In this document: piece by piece, positions 9,691-18,560 of the stretch
How positions within the stretch are numbered: the first letter of the stretch is position 1
Layout of the letters: each line of letters starts with the position of its first letter
NCBI GenBank assembly: GCA_028456385.1
Contig: JALNQF010000606.1
Location: 1 to 20,016 of the forward strand
Direction of reading: 5' to 3'
DNA length: 20,016 nt
Source of the DNA: Ophiosphaerella korrae
Lineage: Eukaryota; Ascomycota; Dothideomycetes; Pleosporales; Phaeosphaeriaceae
Notes under the pieces: model-generated
Database searches by the model: none
What the model was told of the DNA's origin: nothing
What the model saw: only the letters and a program-made list of their open reading frames with translations
Program-made: the position numbers and the translations under genes

Positions 9691-10020
9691 TGTTATAACT
9701 AATTTTTCCTATTCTCTAATTAATGTGTAGGTTAGTTATCTATAACTATAGTATACCTAATATTATGTCTTGTTTATTATTAATTGTTATTATATCTATA
9801 ACTATATTCTAGATTTCTAGTCCTTCTAACCTTAGTATTAAAGGTGCTGTCTCGAACTATATTAGTTCCTAGAATAGTTTTCCTTTAATTATACTTAGTT
9901 GTCTAGGGTATTTCTTTATTGTATACTTTATTCCCTATGTTTCTATAAACTTCTTTGATATAAAGTTTCTTGTAGCTCTACTATTAATTATTAATTGTAC
10001 TTTCTTTTTTTAGTATATAC
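9691..10020 (-). pseudogene. Degenerate aspartic protease of element E
   Basis: The frame upstream of RT shows the retropepsin arrangement. The active-site motif, usually DSGA, reads NSRA at 9974-9985 (minus strand), followed by TRNFIS as in other Gypsy proteases (DSGATxNFIS). Both changes (Asp to Asn, Gly to Arg) are G to A on the coding strand. A flap-like region and an ILG-like segment follow toward 9750. The protease would have cut the Gag-Pol precursor. Confidence 0.75.
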
Positions 10021-10790
10021 TTGTTTTTATAATATATAGGCCTCTTATACTTTCTAGCCTTTCTTGCTTTAGTAATTTATTAAATTATCTGTTTTTCTAG
10101 GGCTATAGGCCTACTTTAAGTTTATATTCTTTGTGTTTTAGATACTTGTTGTATATATATTTATACTATAGTCCTCCTTAGACGTATTTCTTAGATAATT
10201 TTAGGCTAGGTCTTACTACTATATATCTATCTTCTAGGATTATTTCTTATCTTTAGATATCTTCTACTATAATTACTCTTGTGTAGTTATAGCCTCTTCT
10301 CCTTATAGGCTATATATTGTTATTTGCTTTAGGGTTTCTATATATAGTGTAATTCTTGTCTAGGTATAATATCTATAATACTTTAAAATATACTAGATGT
10401 CTTAGGTCTGTTATTTTGTTATCCCCTTTCTAGTACTTATCTTTTCTAGGTGTGTCTATTATTAGGATATAGTACACTACTAGTACTCTTAGTGTGTAGG
10501 CTTTGTTAATCTATTGCGTTCTTCTAGCAAGGTACTACTATTCTTTTTATATAGGTATTCTTCCTACTATAACTATATATTGCTTTATCTATTCTTAAAA
10601 TAGTATAAACTTTATTTCTTTAGGATTGCGTTCTTTCTAGTCTTTATACGCTTCCTCTATACTTATAACTATTAAGTATATCTAAACGAACTTCTATTTT
10701 TTATTTTATTCCTTTGTATCTAATATTATATAGCTATTATAGCTATGTATTGTTAGCTAAGCGTACTTTATACTTCTTATACTAACTTGT
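10021..10790 (-). pseudogene. Gag-protease linker region of element E
   Basis: Between the recognisable gag C-terminal part and the protease lie about 770 bases of broken minus-strand frame with no domain I can name. The composition and mutation pattern equal those of the flanking coding parts, so it is likely translated linker or protease N-terminus. The gag/pol boundary cannot be fixed. Confidence 0.45.
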
Positions 10791-12200
10791 TTCTTGCTTT
10801 CTTACAGTCCTTTAGAGGAAGCTATAGTAGTCTCTTTATCTAGTACTAGTCCTTTAGCTTAGATTAATAGTACTAGGGGCTCTTCCTCTTCTAAGTCTTC
10901 TATTAGTAGGTCTATTACTTAGGCTATTTCTTCTAGCTAAGCTTTTGTTCTTTCTTTTATTACTGCTACTCTTTATCTCTATTATAGGAAGTATCCTACT
11001 CTTTACTTGCTAGAAAGATATATATAGTAGTTGTCGTTATAACAAAAGGTCTAATAGAGTATTATATATTATACTTCTTTACTCTTAGCTACTTTCTCTT
11101 AAGGTTTAGCCTATGCTTATAGTACTTCCTTCTTCTTCTTAGTTATTTTTAACTAAGTTTCTTTCTTTAGGTCTTTACTCTTGTAGTCTTTTATAAAGTG
11201 TCTTAGTTTTCTATATTTATAATATACTATATCCTATTTCTTCTTTAATTAGTATTCTTTCGCGTAGTAGCCCTTTTTACTATAGTTAAAGTACGTAAAG
11301 TCTTTACTCTTCTTCTTCTTCTTGTCCTTATTAGCGTTAAGGATTATAGAGTCTCTAGTATCCTAATTTCTATTTTAGGTGCTATACTTGTTCTTCTTCT
11401 ATTCTTAAAGATTATTGTTAATTTATATTACCTATTACTTTAGAGCTTCTAGTGTCCTTAGTTTCTCTATGTAGATTATTTTATATTAAATCTTAGAGTT
11501 TAGTCTTTATTTAAATCGTGATATTAATGCGGACTTGTTCTATTCTATGTTTTAGGATAGTTATTTAAATTGTAATATATACTTCGGAATACTCTAATTC
11601 TATATAAGCTTCTCTAGTTGTTCTTTAGCTTGTTAGGTAATATCTATATCCTTAAATACTACTCTTATTTATTTAGTAAAGTATTCGTAACTTCTAAAGA
11701 TAGCTCTAGTTTTATCTTTTTATATTATTAGAGAGTATATTGTGTAATCTATCTAGTAAGGCTCGTACTATCTTATTGCGTCTTCTTTAAGATATAGTCT
11801 AATATATATTACCTTCTTTTCTTCTATATTAAAGTGTAGTACTTGTATATCTATCTAGAGTTGTGCTAATACAATAAAGGGTCTTAGTTTTTCCCTCGTT
11901 CTATTAAACTTCTTAAGTATAGGTATCTTTAGTAGTTTCTTTGTCGCGCTTATCTCTAGGCGTTGCGTAATTAGTTCTATCTAGTTTTGTCTTTCGATAA
12001 TAGCTTTAATTTATACTTCGTTTTATTTTGTATAATCTTGTAGTTCCTTATTCTATATTTCTAAGGCGTTGATTACTATCTTTATATCTTCTTTTTTAGA
12101 GATTAGGTCGTTTATATAGTTCTTAACGTCTCTCTATACTATATTATCTAACTTATAACTACTTAGAGGTGCTTTACCTCCTTTTTTAGTTAAACTTTCT
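10791..12200 (-). pseudogene. Degenerate gag of element E
   Basis: Minus-strand gag, with start uncertain near 12200. Order: an N-terminal coiled, Lys/Glu-rich part (about 12000-12130, KKEDIK-like), a capsid region colinear with copies B and C (about 11450-11800), and two zinc knuckles at 11252-11293 and 11183-11224. All Cys positions of both knuckles now read Tyr. The His is kept only in the second knuckle (CAC). After the knuckles comes a Lys-rich stretch and a YNDN-type segment near 11020-11040 that recalls the short conserved C-terminal block of fungal Gypsy gag proteins. Loss of TGC/TGT codons agrees with the one-sided loss of coding-strand TpG. Confidence 0.78.
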
Positions 12201-12242
12201 ACTATCGTGTTAGCTAGACTGCGCGCTACTTACGCTTCGCTT

Positions 12243-12266
12243 CTTGTAATAACTAAATTAGTAAGG
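12243..12266 (-). promoter_or_regulatory. Candidate primer-binding region of element E
   Basis: Directly inside the 5' LTR the minus strand reads CCTTACTAATTTAGTTATTA. The same 20 bases follow LTR A (4838) and LTR B (5559). The position is right for a minus-strand primer site and conservation among RIP-damaged copies is striking. The sequence cannot be matched to a particular tRNA by eye. Confidence 0.45.
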
Positions 12267-12707
12267 TATAATAGGCTTCCTATCGTCGACTATAGGTACC
12301 TATCTAGTAGGAGTTAGTAGATTACGAGGTAATAGTAAAAGCTTAGGGGTAATCTGTAATAACTGTAAATAATAGAAGATATTTCGCAACTATCTTGTAT
12401 TAGCGTTCTGTAGTTAAAGGATTAAATTGCTGATACTATCTTAATAATGTGTATTACTACTAACTATATACCTATGCTTCTTAGCTAGCTTTGTGCTTCG
12501 TGTTTGCTAAGATCGCAAATCGCGAATTTATTACGTAATAAATTCGTGCTTCGTGTTTACTAAGGTTGCGAATCGCGAATTTATTACGTGTCCCTATTAT
12601 AGTTAGCTTCCTAGTTAAGTTTGTTGCCCTACGGGTCGTATATGTTGTTATTATCTGTAGTAGGGCTAATTGGTTTAAATTAGCTTTCTCTTATTACTAC
12701 TGTAACA
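12267..12707 (-). repeat. 5' LTR of element E (441 bp)
   Basis: Full-length partner of 5682-6122. On the minus strand it starts TGTTACAGTAGTAATAAG and ends GCCTATTATA, then runs into leader and gag, so it is the 5' LTR. It should contain the promoter, but TATA-like strings are everywhere in this DNA and none can be singled out. The 53-bp duplication is present here at 12493 and 12546. Confidence 0.93.
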
Positions 12708-12712
12708 AGTAC
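12708..12712 (+). repeat. Target site duplication, right copy (AGTAC)
   Basis: AGTAC directly follows the right LTR of E and repeats the bases at 5677-5681. Downstream sequence (TATATAGAAAAC) continues copy B where it broke off at 5681. Confidence 0.92.
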
Positions 12713-13505
12713 TATATAGAAAACAATTAAAGACTATATTAATAACCTAATATCTAAAAAAGAAGATATAAAGATAGTAATTAATACTTTAGAAATATAA
12801 AATAAAGAGCTTTAAGACTATATAAAATAAAATAAAGTATAGATAAAAGCTATTATTATAGGTTAGAATTAAATAGAACTAATTATATAAAGACTAGAGA
12901 TAAGTATAATAAAGAAACTACTAAAGATACCTATCTTTAAAAAGTTTAATAGAATAAAAGAGAAATTAAGACCTTTTATTATATTAGTATAGCTCTAAAT
13001 AGATATATAAGTACTATACTTTAATATAGAAGAAAAGAAGGTAATATATATTAGATTATATCTTAAAGAAGATATAATAAGATAGTATAAACCTTACTAA
13101 ATAGACTATACAACGCACTCTCTAATAACCTAGAAGGATAAGACTAGAGCTATCTTTAGAAGTTATAAATACTTTACTAAATAAATAAGAGTAGTATTTA
13201 GAGATATAGACGTTACCTAATAAGCTAAAGAGTAGCTAGAAAAGCTTACACAAAGTTAGAGTGTTCCTAAATATATATTATAGTTTAAGTAACTATCTTA
13301 AAATATAGAATAGAATAAATTAGCCTTAATATTATAATTTAAACAAGAGCTAAATTTAAAAATTTAATACAAAATAATTTATATAGAAAAACTAAGGACA
13401 CTAGAAGCCTTAAAATAATAAGTAATATAAATTAACAATAATCTTTAAAAATAGAAGAAAAACAAATATAGAGGTTACGCCTAGAATTATAACAAGGGAG
13501 ACCCT
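12713..13505 (+). pseudogene. Degenerate gag of copy B (resumes after E)
   Basis: Continues the family 1 gag interrupted at 5681. It shows the KKEDIK-like stretch (about 12760-12780), the ALEIQNKEL-like stretch, the capsid region (about 13000-13300) and the part before the zinc knuckles (to about 13480). It is closely parallel to 1747-2150 of copy C. The zinc knuckles are missing because the sequence jumps to RT at about 13505-13530. CpA and TpG are almost absent. Stop codons sit mainly at Gln positions. Confidence 0.82.
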
Positions 13506-13519
13506 ATAGTCTTTAATAC

Positions 13520-14500
13520 TAATAAAGTTATAAGTAAGAACTAATATCTCTTACTATAAATAGATAAAATATAAGATAAGCTATAGAAAGTAAAGATCTT
13601 TATAAAACTAGATATTAAAAACGCTTACTACTAAATTAGAATTAAAGAAGGTAATAAATAGAAAATAGCGTTTAGAACGTAATATAGACTATATAAATAC
13701 CTAGTTATACTCTTTAGATTAATAAATATACTAGTAGTATTTTAAGAAAGAATTAATATAGTATTAAGAGAGTACTTAGATATATTTATATTTATATACC
13801 TAGATAACATTCTTATATTCTTAGAAATAGAAGAAGAATATATATAATACGTGTACAAAGTACTAGAAAGGCTAGTAGAAAATAAACTATTTCTTAAAAT
13901 AAGAAAAAGTAAATTTTATATAAAAGAAATAGATTTCCTAAGATTTATTATTAAACTAGGAAAAATAAAGATTAATCTAGAAAAGATTAAGTTAATTAAT
14001 AAATAGCTAGTACTAAAGAACCTAAAAAAGGTATAATAATTTTATAGGCTAGTAAACTTTTATAAAAAGTTAATAATAAAATAGTCTAAAGATATAGAAC
14101 CTATAACAAAACTTATAAAAAAAGATATACTATTTAAATAGATAAAAGAATATAATAAGGTATTTAATAAAATTAAAAGAAAGTTTATAGAAAATCTAGT
14201 TATTAGAATATATAACCTAGACCTACTAGTAATAGTAAAAATAGATATATCTAACTTAGTCTATAGAATAGTACTAATATAAGAAGACCTAAGAACTAAA
14301 TAAAAATACTTAGTTAAATACTTCTCTAAAAAAATAAAGATAGCTAAGCTTAATTACCTAATTTATAATAAAGAGATACTAGTAATTTATAAAGTATTTA
14401 AGTAATAAAGAGTATACTTATAAAAAGTAAAGTACTAAATAAAAGTCTATATAAACTACAAGAATTAAATAAGATTTATAATAAATAGAGACTTATATTA
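13520..14500 (+). pseudogene. Degenerate reverse transcriptase and RNase H start of copy B
   Basis: Gypsy RT in plus orientation. It starts inside the domain at a QYPLL-like segment, then a KLDIKNAYYQIRI segment (about 13598-13640; first catalytic Asp kept), an AFRTQY segment (about 13670-13685) and the YLDD box reading YLDN at about 13797-13808. The thumb and connection (NFYKKL at about 14055) follow, then an RNase H start (KIDISNLVYR at about 14238-14268) and NYLIYNKE at about 14350. Palm N-terminal motifs, protease and zinc knuckles are deleted. The frame is lost near 14500. Only three CpA/TpG dinucleotides occur in 13561-13860 by my count. Confidence 0.85.
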
Positions 14501-14563
14501 GATTTAAAGGAGGTTATAGTAATTTAATAAAAAGGCTTTTTCGTAATAGCTATATAAGGGCCT
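14501..14563. other. Junction between copy B and the Copia LTR
   Basis: A short stretch no longer alignable to E. It holds AAAAAGGCTTTTTCG (14530-14544), which forms an inverted repeat with AAAAGCCCTTTTTAAG at 14593-14608 inside the Copia LTR. The five bases before the LTR (GGCCT, 14559-14563) would be the target duplication; its partner is not in the window. Confidence 0.35.
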
Positions 14564-14754
14564 TGTTAGAAAGAGATACTAAGGCTTTTAGAAAAGCCCT
14601 TTTTAAGTTAGTTACCTATAACTTAAAAGTAATAAGTATAAACTAAGTAGATTAATTATTCTCTCTATCTCTAGCCCTACGCTCTATTTATATATCTATA
14701 ATATAGTAGTCTTAGCTAGGTCTCTTAAGATAGTAGTAAGCTAGATCCTTAACA
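14564..14754 (-). repeat. 3' LTR of the Copia element (about 191 bp)
   Basis: On the minus strand it starts TGTTAAGGATCTAGC and ends CTCTTTCTAACA, giving TGTTA...TAACA inverted termini. A polypurine tract precedes it. The length is normal for a Copia LTR. The boundary is inferred from termini and context because the partner LTR is not visible. Confidence 0.65.
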
Positions 14755-14764
14755 CCCCTTTATT
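14755..14764 (-). promoter_or_regulatory. Polypurine tract of the Copia element
   Basis: The + strand CCCCTTTATT is AATAAAGGGG on the minus strand, immediately upstream of the LTR start TGTTAAGG. Confidence 0.6.
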
Positions 14765-15064
14765 AAGGTGCTAGTTTCTTTATTATATTAGTTATACTAA
14801 CGTAGTCTATCTCCTTATATATAAGATTCTTTATTTAATTCCTTTGTTTATAAAGGTTAAGGCTGTAATCCTTTTAGCTATAGTAAGGTTAGTAGCTTAG
14901 TAATTATTACGCCCGTGCGCTAAGCTAATTAGATTATAGCACTAGCTTAAGCAAGCTAATTAATAGATTCTAGGTATACCTAGAATCTATTGCGCCTCTC
15001 TATATATATACTATTAAGTATCTAATTATATAACTTATTTAATACACTCCTTTAAGTTAGTAAC
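14765..15064 (-). other. 3' untranslated region of the Copia element
   Basis: Non-coding stretch between the end of pol and the polypurine tract. It contains a 30-bp perfect palindrome (14962-14991) and a GC-richer patch (CGCCCGTGCGC near 14910). TpG and CpA are more frequent here than in the pol body. Confidence 0.5.
14962..14991. repeat. 30-bp perfect palindrome
   Basis: The left arm AATAGATTCTAGGTA is exactly the reverse complement of the right arm TACCTAGAATCTATT, with no spacer. Neither arm contains CpA or TpG. Confidence 0.95.
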
Positions 15065-15720
15065 TTGTTAGTAAGCTAGATATTTATAAGATAAGTATAA
15101 GATTTTTAAAGTAGTCTTAGATTTTATCTAGAGGTACTTTATATATTGTTTAGTGTTCTATTACTTCTATTAGTCTAAGCTATTTTAAGAAGCTTTCTTA
15201 TTTATTTACTAGTAAGACTTTTATAAAGCTATCTACTATTATCTTTATTAATAAAGTATATTCTACTTTAATTTAGCTAGTAGAGACCTCTTATCTTAGC
15301 TAATAATTATAGATATTAATGTACTAAAGCTTAGTTTGTAGCTTAGCTAGTTCTTTAGTAATAAGCTAGATTATTTAAGTATTATCGTACTAGATTGTAA
15401 TATAGTTTGTAGGGAGTTTAATATATAGTTTGTTAAGAAGTTTTAATATAAAGATTACTTCTTTTACTACCTATAATAGGGCTAGTAACTTAGCTTCTAT
15501 TATAGAAATAGTAATTATATCTTACTTATTTACTCTCTATATAATAAGCCTATTAAAAAGTTTAATTATATAGCCTTATAAACTTTTTTAGTTTATAGTA
15601 TTATTAGTAAAAGAAGTATTACTAGCGACTTATAATAAGTTACCTCTATCTAGCTAGAGTACTCTTAATCTTATATAAGAGAGGTATATAAGTACTTAAT
15701 TAGTAGCTTTATAGTAAGTA
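15065..15720 (-). pseudogene. Degenerate RNase H of the Copia element
   Basis: Minus-strand end of pol. The segment around 15470-15560 reads close to the Copia RNase H core: a Ser-Lys-rich stretch, then ISTTEAxxxAL-like (SSTEAEYMAL type), with the Glu of TEA kept. Next comes an IxIxxDN-type segment (about 15370-15400), then an LRHxxIxxxxLR-type segment (about 15290-15345) and the closing TKAL/F-L-like part near 15180-15220. The order and spacing fit fungal Copia elements. The product would remove RNA from the RNA-DNA hybrid. Multiple stops are present. Confidence 0.8.
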
Positions 15721-17000
15721 GTACTTAGGTTTATAAAAAAATAAGCTAGTTATAATATTATAAAAGCTATATCTAGCTAAGTAGTTATAGTAGTAAATAG
15801 AAGTAAACTAATTTTACGTTAGTATTTATTAATCTTAGATAGTATTACTAAACTAGTATAGGCCTTAAGTTTAGTAGTAGCTATAAGTATATTATAATAG
15901 ACGTATAGTTTATCTATAAGCTAACTTATTTTGTTAATATATACTACTTATAGTAGTTAAATTATATATTACTCTCTATCTTAAATTACTTTAATACTAA
16001 GAAACTATTAGAGATCTATTCCTCTAGTAATAGTATACTTCTCTTTTAGAAAATTAGTTACTTACTATACTTCCTTAGTCTTCTACTTATTATATACGAT
16101 AATAATATTATTTACGTAAAAGAAGATAATAATTCTATCTTTAACTATATAGTATAGTTTATATAGTACTATTTAAAAGCCTATAGCTTTAAGTATAGCT
16201 ATAAATTCTCTCTACTATAGGAGAGGTAAGATCTAGAGACTATATAGGGCCTTTTAGACTCTAAAGATTATACTCTTCTTTTAGTATCTTCTTAGTATTC
16301 TTATATAGATCTCTTAGTCTATTACTATATAAATAAAGGCGTTAGTTACGTTATACTATTTTAGTTTAAGATTATATTTAGTAGTAATAGCTATAAGTAT
16401 TTAAAAGGATTAGCTAGCTAGTATTATAGCGTAAGTCTCTTATACTATAACGTTTTATTACTAGTCTCTTTATACTATAAGTTAAGCTTTATATTTAATA
16501 AATTAATAATATTTATTAAGCTTGTACGTATATACCTATATATAGTCTAGTATCTACTAGCTAGAATACTAGATAGGTTTAGCTAGTACTTTAGTCTATA
16601 ATTTTATCTAGCGATAGCTAGTTAGGTAAGATAGCTTAGCTTCTTTAAATAACTCGCCTATTAGATAGCTTTCTAGGTTTATTTAGTATAAAGGTAGTAA
16701 TAGGAGTTAATTATAGTAGAGCTTTAGTCCTTTTATAAGTATCCTCTTTATCTTAGCTTTGTTTATAAGTTCTCTTTAGTATTTTCTAAGGTTACTTACC
16801 TAGGTACTAGCTATAAAGGCTACTACCTATAGTATAGTTTTAGATAAGCTATATCTATTATATACTATTAACTCTAGTTAGTCTCTAGTTATTAAATAGG
16901 CTAGTATTACTACTAGAGGTAGAGATAGTAGAAGAGTTAGATAGTAGTCTACAATCTTTCTTCTATAGTAGTAGCTAGGTAGATCTTCTTTATTATTTAT
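15721..17000 (-). pseudogene. Degenerate reverse transcriptase of the Copia element
   Basis: Copia RT on the minus strand. The YVDD catalytic box reads YVNN at 16107-16118. Both Asp to Asn changes are G to A on the coding strand, so the site is dead. Upstream, segments corresponding to the KARLVVRG-type (about 16430-16480), the TLAxxSFR-type (about 16400-16440) and the NAFxxxxLxExIYxxxPxGY-type (about 16250-16350) blocks can be followed in order. CpA/TpG is absent from the + strand of 16081-16380. Confidence 0.82.
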
Positions 17001-18260
17001 AAATATATCTAACTTAGTATTATCTTTATAGAAGGACTCTATTTCTAGCTTATATACTAGTGTTAAGAGCTTAATTATTTTAATATAGGTAGTAATCTCT
17101 TTTACTATTTAATATATAAGGTTATCTATTAGATCCTCTATTTTACTATTAAAGATTATTTACTTATTAAAGATTATATCCTATATACTTATTACTTTAG
17201 CTATAGATAGTACCTAGATCTAGTAGATATTTAATAACTAGTATCTTATAAGGTAGCTAATCTATACTTTTAGATCTAAATATTATAGCCTTAATTTACT
17301 ATACTACGTATTATTAGTTATTATAAAGGCTTTGCACCTATATACTTTTAAGTAGGCTAAGTTTAGCTTTTTTATTAATACTATAATTCCTTAATTCTTA
17401 GTAACTTTTGTAAAGAATACTTTATATAGTATCTTCTAGTTATTTAAGTAACTTAGTATTTAATTATATAGGTAGACTCTAGCCTATATAATTTTAGGCT
17501 AAAGCTCTTATAGTAGATTTATGTTAAGTTATATAGTACGTAACTTTTCTTTATTAATTCTTTTAGCTTGCTTAGCTCTTCTATTTTAGGCTTAAGTATC
17601 TAGAGCTAAAGGTTTAATAGTAATACCTTATAAGTTTAACTAGCGCTAGACCTCTAGTTTTACTATTATAATTTCGTTATTAGCTTTAATTACTTTAACT
17701 AAGATACTATACTAATTCTTTAAAAAGAGAGTTAAATTTAATAGTATCTTAATAATTAATTTAGCTAACTAGTTATTAGTAAAGTAGAAGTCTTACTATA
17801 GTTTTAAGTACTTATTAGTAATAAGTATCTAGCTTTTCTTTTTAGTAATACTTTATACTTTATATAAGTAGAAGTTAATAGAGAGTCTTTCTCTTAGTCT
17901 TTTATAACTAATTCTTAGTATATAGCTAATTTACTACTTTATCTTAGCTTTACTATATACGTTATACTAGACTATAAATACTCCTTTTATACGTACCCCT
18001 TAAGCTTACTAGATAAGGTATTTAATTATAGCTAGTCCTAGATAGCTAAGTCTCTTATACTATAGTAGTACTAGTACTCTAATAGTTTAAGGTTTATAGG
18101 TATAGTACGCTACTTAGTATATAAGATTATATAGTAAATAATACTTAAGTACCTATTAACTATAGATCTTAGTAAAGTATCTAATTATTTATCTATTAGG
18201 CTTATTTAGAGTTATTAGCTTAGATTAAGTATTTTACTATATTCCTCTCTACTAGAGTAG
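17001..18260 (-). pseudogene. Degenerate integrase and GAG-pre-integrase domain of the Copia element
   Basis: The pre-integrase zinc-binding segment (HRRLGH-type in the family) reads YKRLSYLGLA at about 18031-18060. The integrase core follows. The first catalytic residue (D in DEYSG-type motifs) reads Asn near 17820, the second (DN motif) reads Asn at about 17680, and the Glu of the ERAG-type motif reads Lys near 17570. All three catalytic changes are G to A on the coding strand. The region downstream to 17001 is the integrase-RT connection. This domain lying upstream of RT is what identifies the element as Copia. Confidence 0.8.
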
Positions 18261-18560
18261 CTAGAAGGAGACTAAGTTATAAAAGATATCTAGGTATATA
18301 GCTACGTTATATAGAACTAGTTTGTTTTCTATTAACTAGTTTTTTAGTATAAGGGTAAGAGATCTATATCCTTTTACTTATATCTTTAACTTACCTACCT
18401 ATATATAATTATTTAGCCTTAATAGACAATAGTTATATATACAAGTTAGGTTATTTGTAATATAGTAGGTTAAACTAAAGTCTAGGATAAAGGAATTCTA
18501 GAGAGAGTAGGTATTATAGGTATTCCTTATAGTTTTAGTAACGAAAGTACTCTTAATACT
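18261..18560 (-). pseudogene. Degenerate protease of the Copia element
   Basis: The active-site Asp is kept (codon at 18480-18482, minus strand), in an ILD context. The following Ser-Gly-Ala are replaced (F-S-L), then T-Y-Y-I-T-N-N follows, as in Copia proteases (DSGATxHI.N type). An IQVG segment at about 18388-18400, as in the family, follows and leads into the pre-integrase domain. Confidence 0.75.

Larger units (their letters stand above)
5682..12707 (-). mobile_element. Complete 7,026-bp family 1 Ty3/Gypsy chromovirus (element E)
   Basis: Two LTRs of exactly 441 bp, a 5-bp target duplication, a polypurine tract next to the 3' LTR and decayed gag, protease, RT, RNase H, integrase and chromodomain in the standard Gypsy order on the minus strand define a structurally full element. 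It sits in the gag leader of copy B. On the + strand TpG is common but CpA is rare: by eye, 8041-8640 has about 23 TG and 2 CA. The mutation load is therefore lower and one-sided compared with its neighbours. All frames still carry stops, so it is not autonomous. Confidence 0.93.

Noticed and set aside
5682..12707. E as an active element
   Set aside because: LTRs and duplication are well kept, but every coding domain has stops, the protease motif reads NSRA, the RT box reads YLDN and the zinc knuckle Cys residues are gone.
14530..14608. Rho-independent type terminator formed by AAAAAGGC...GCCCTTTTT
   Set aside because: The arms are 50 bases apart, cross an element boundary and belong to a eukaryotic context. 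It is more likely chance or insertion-site sequence.
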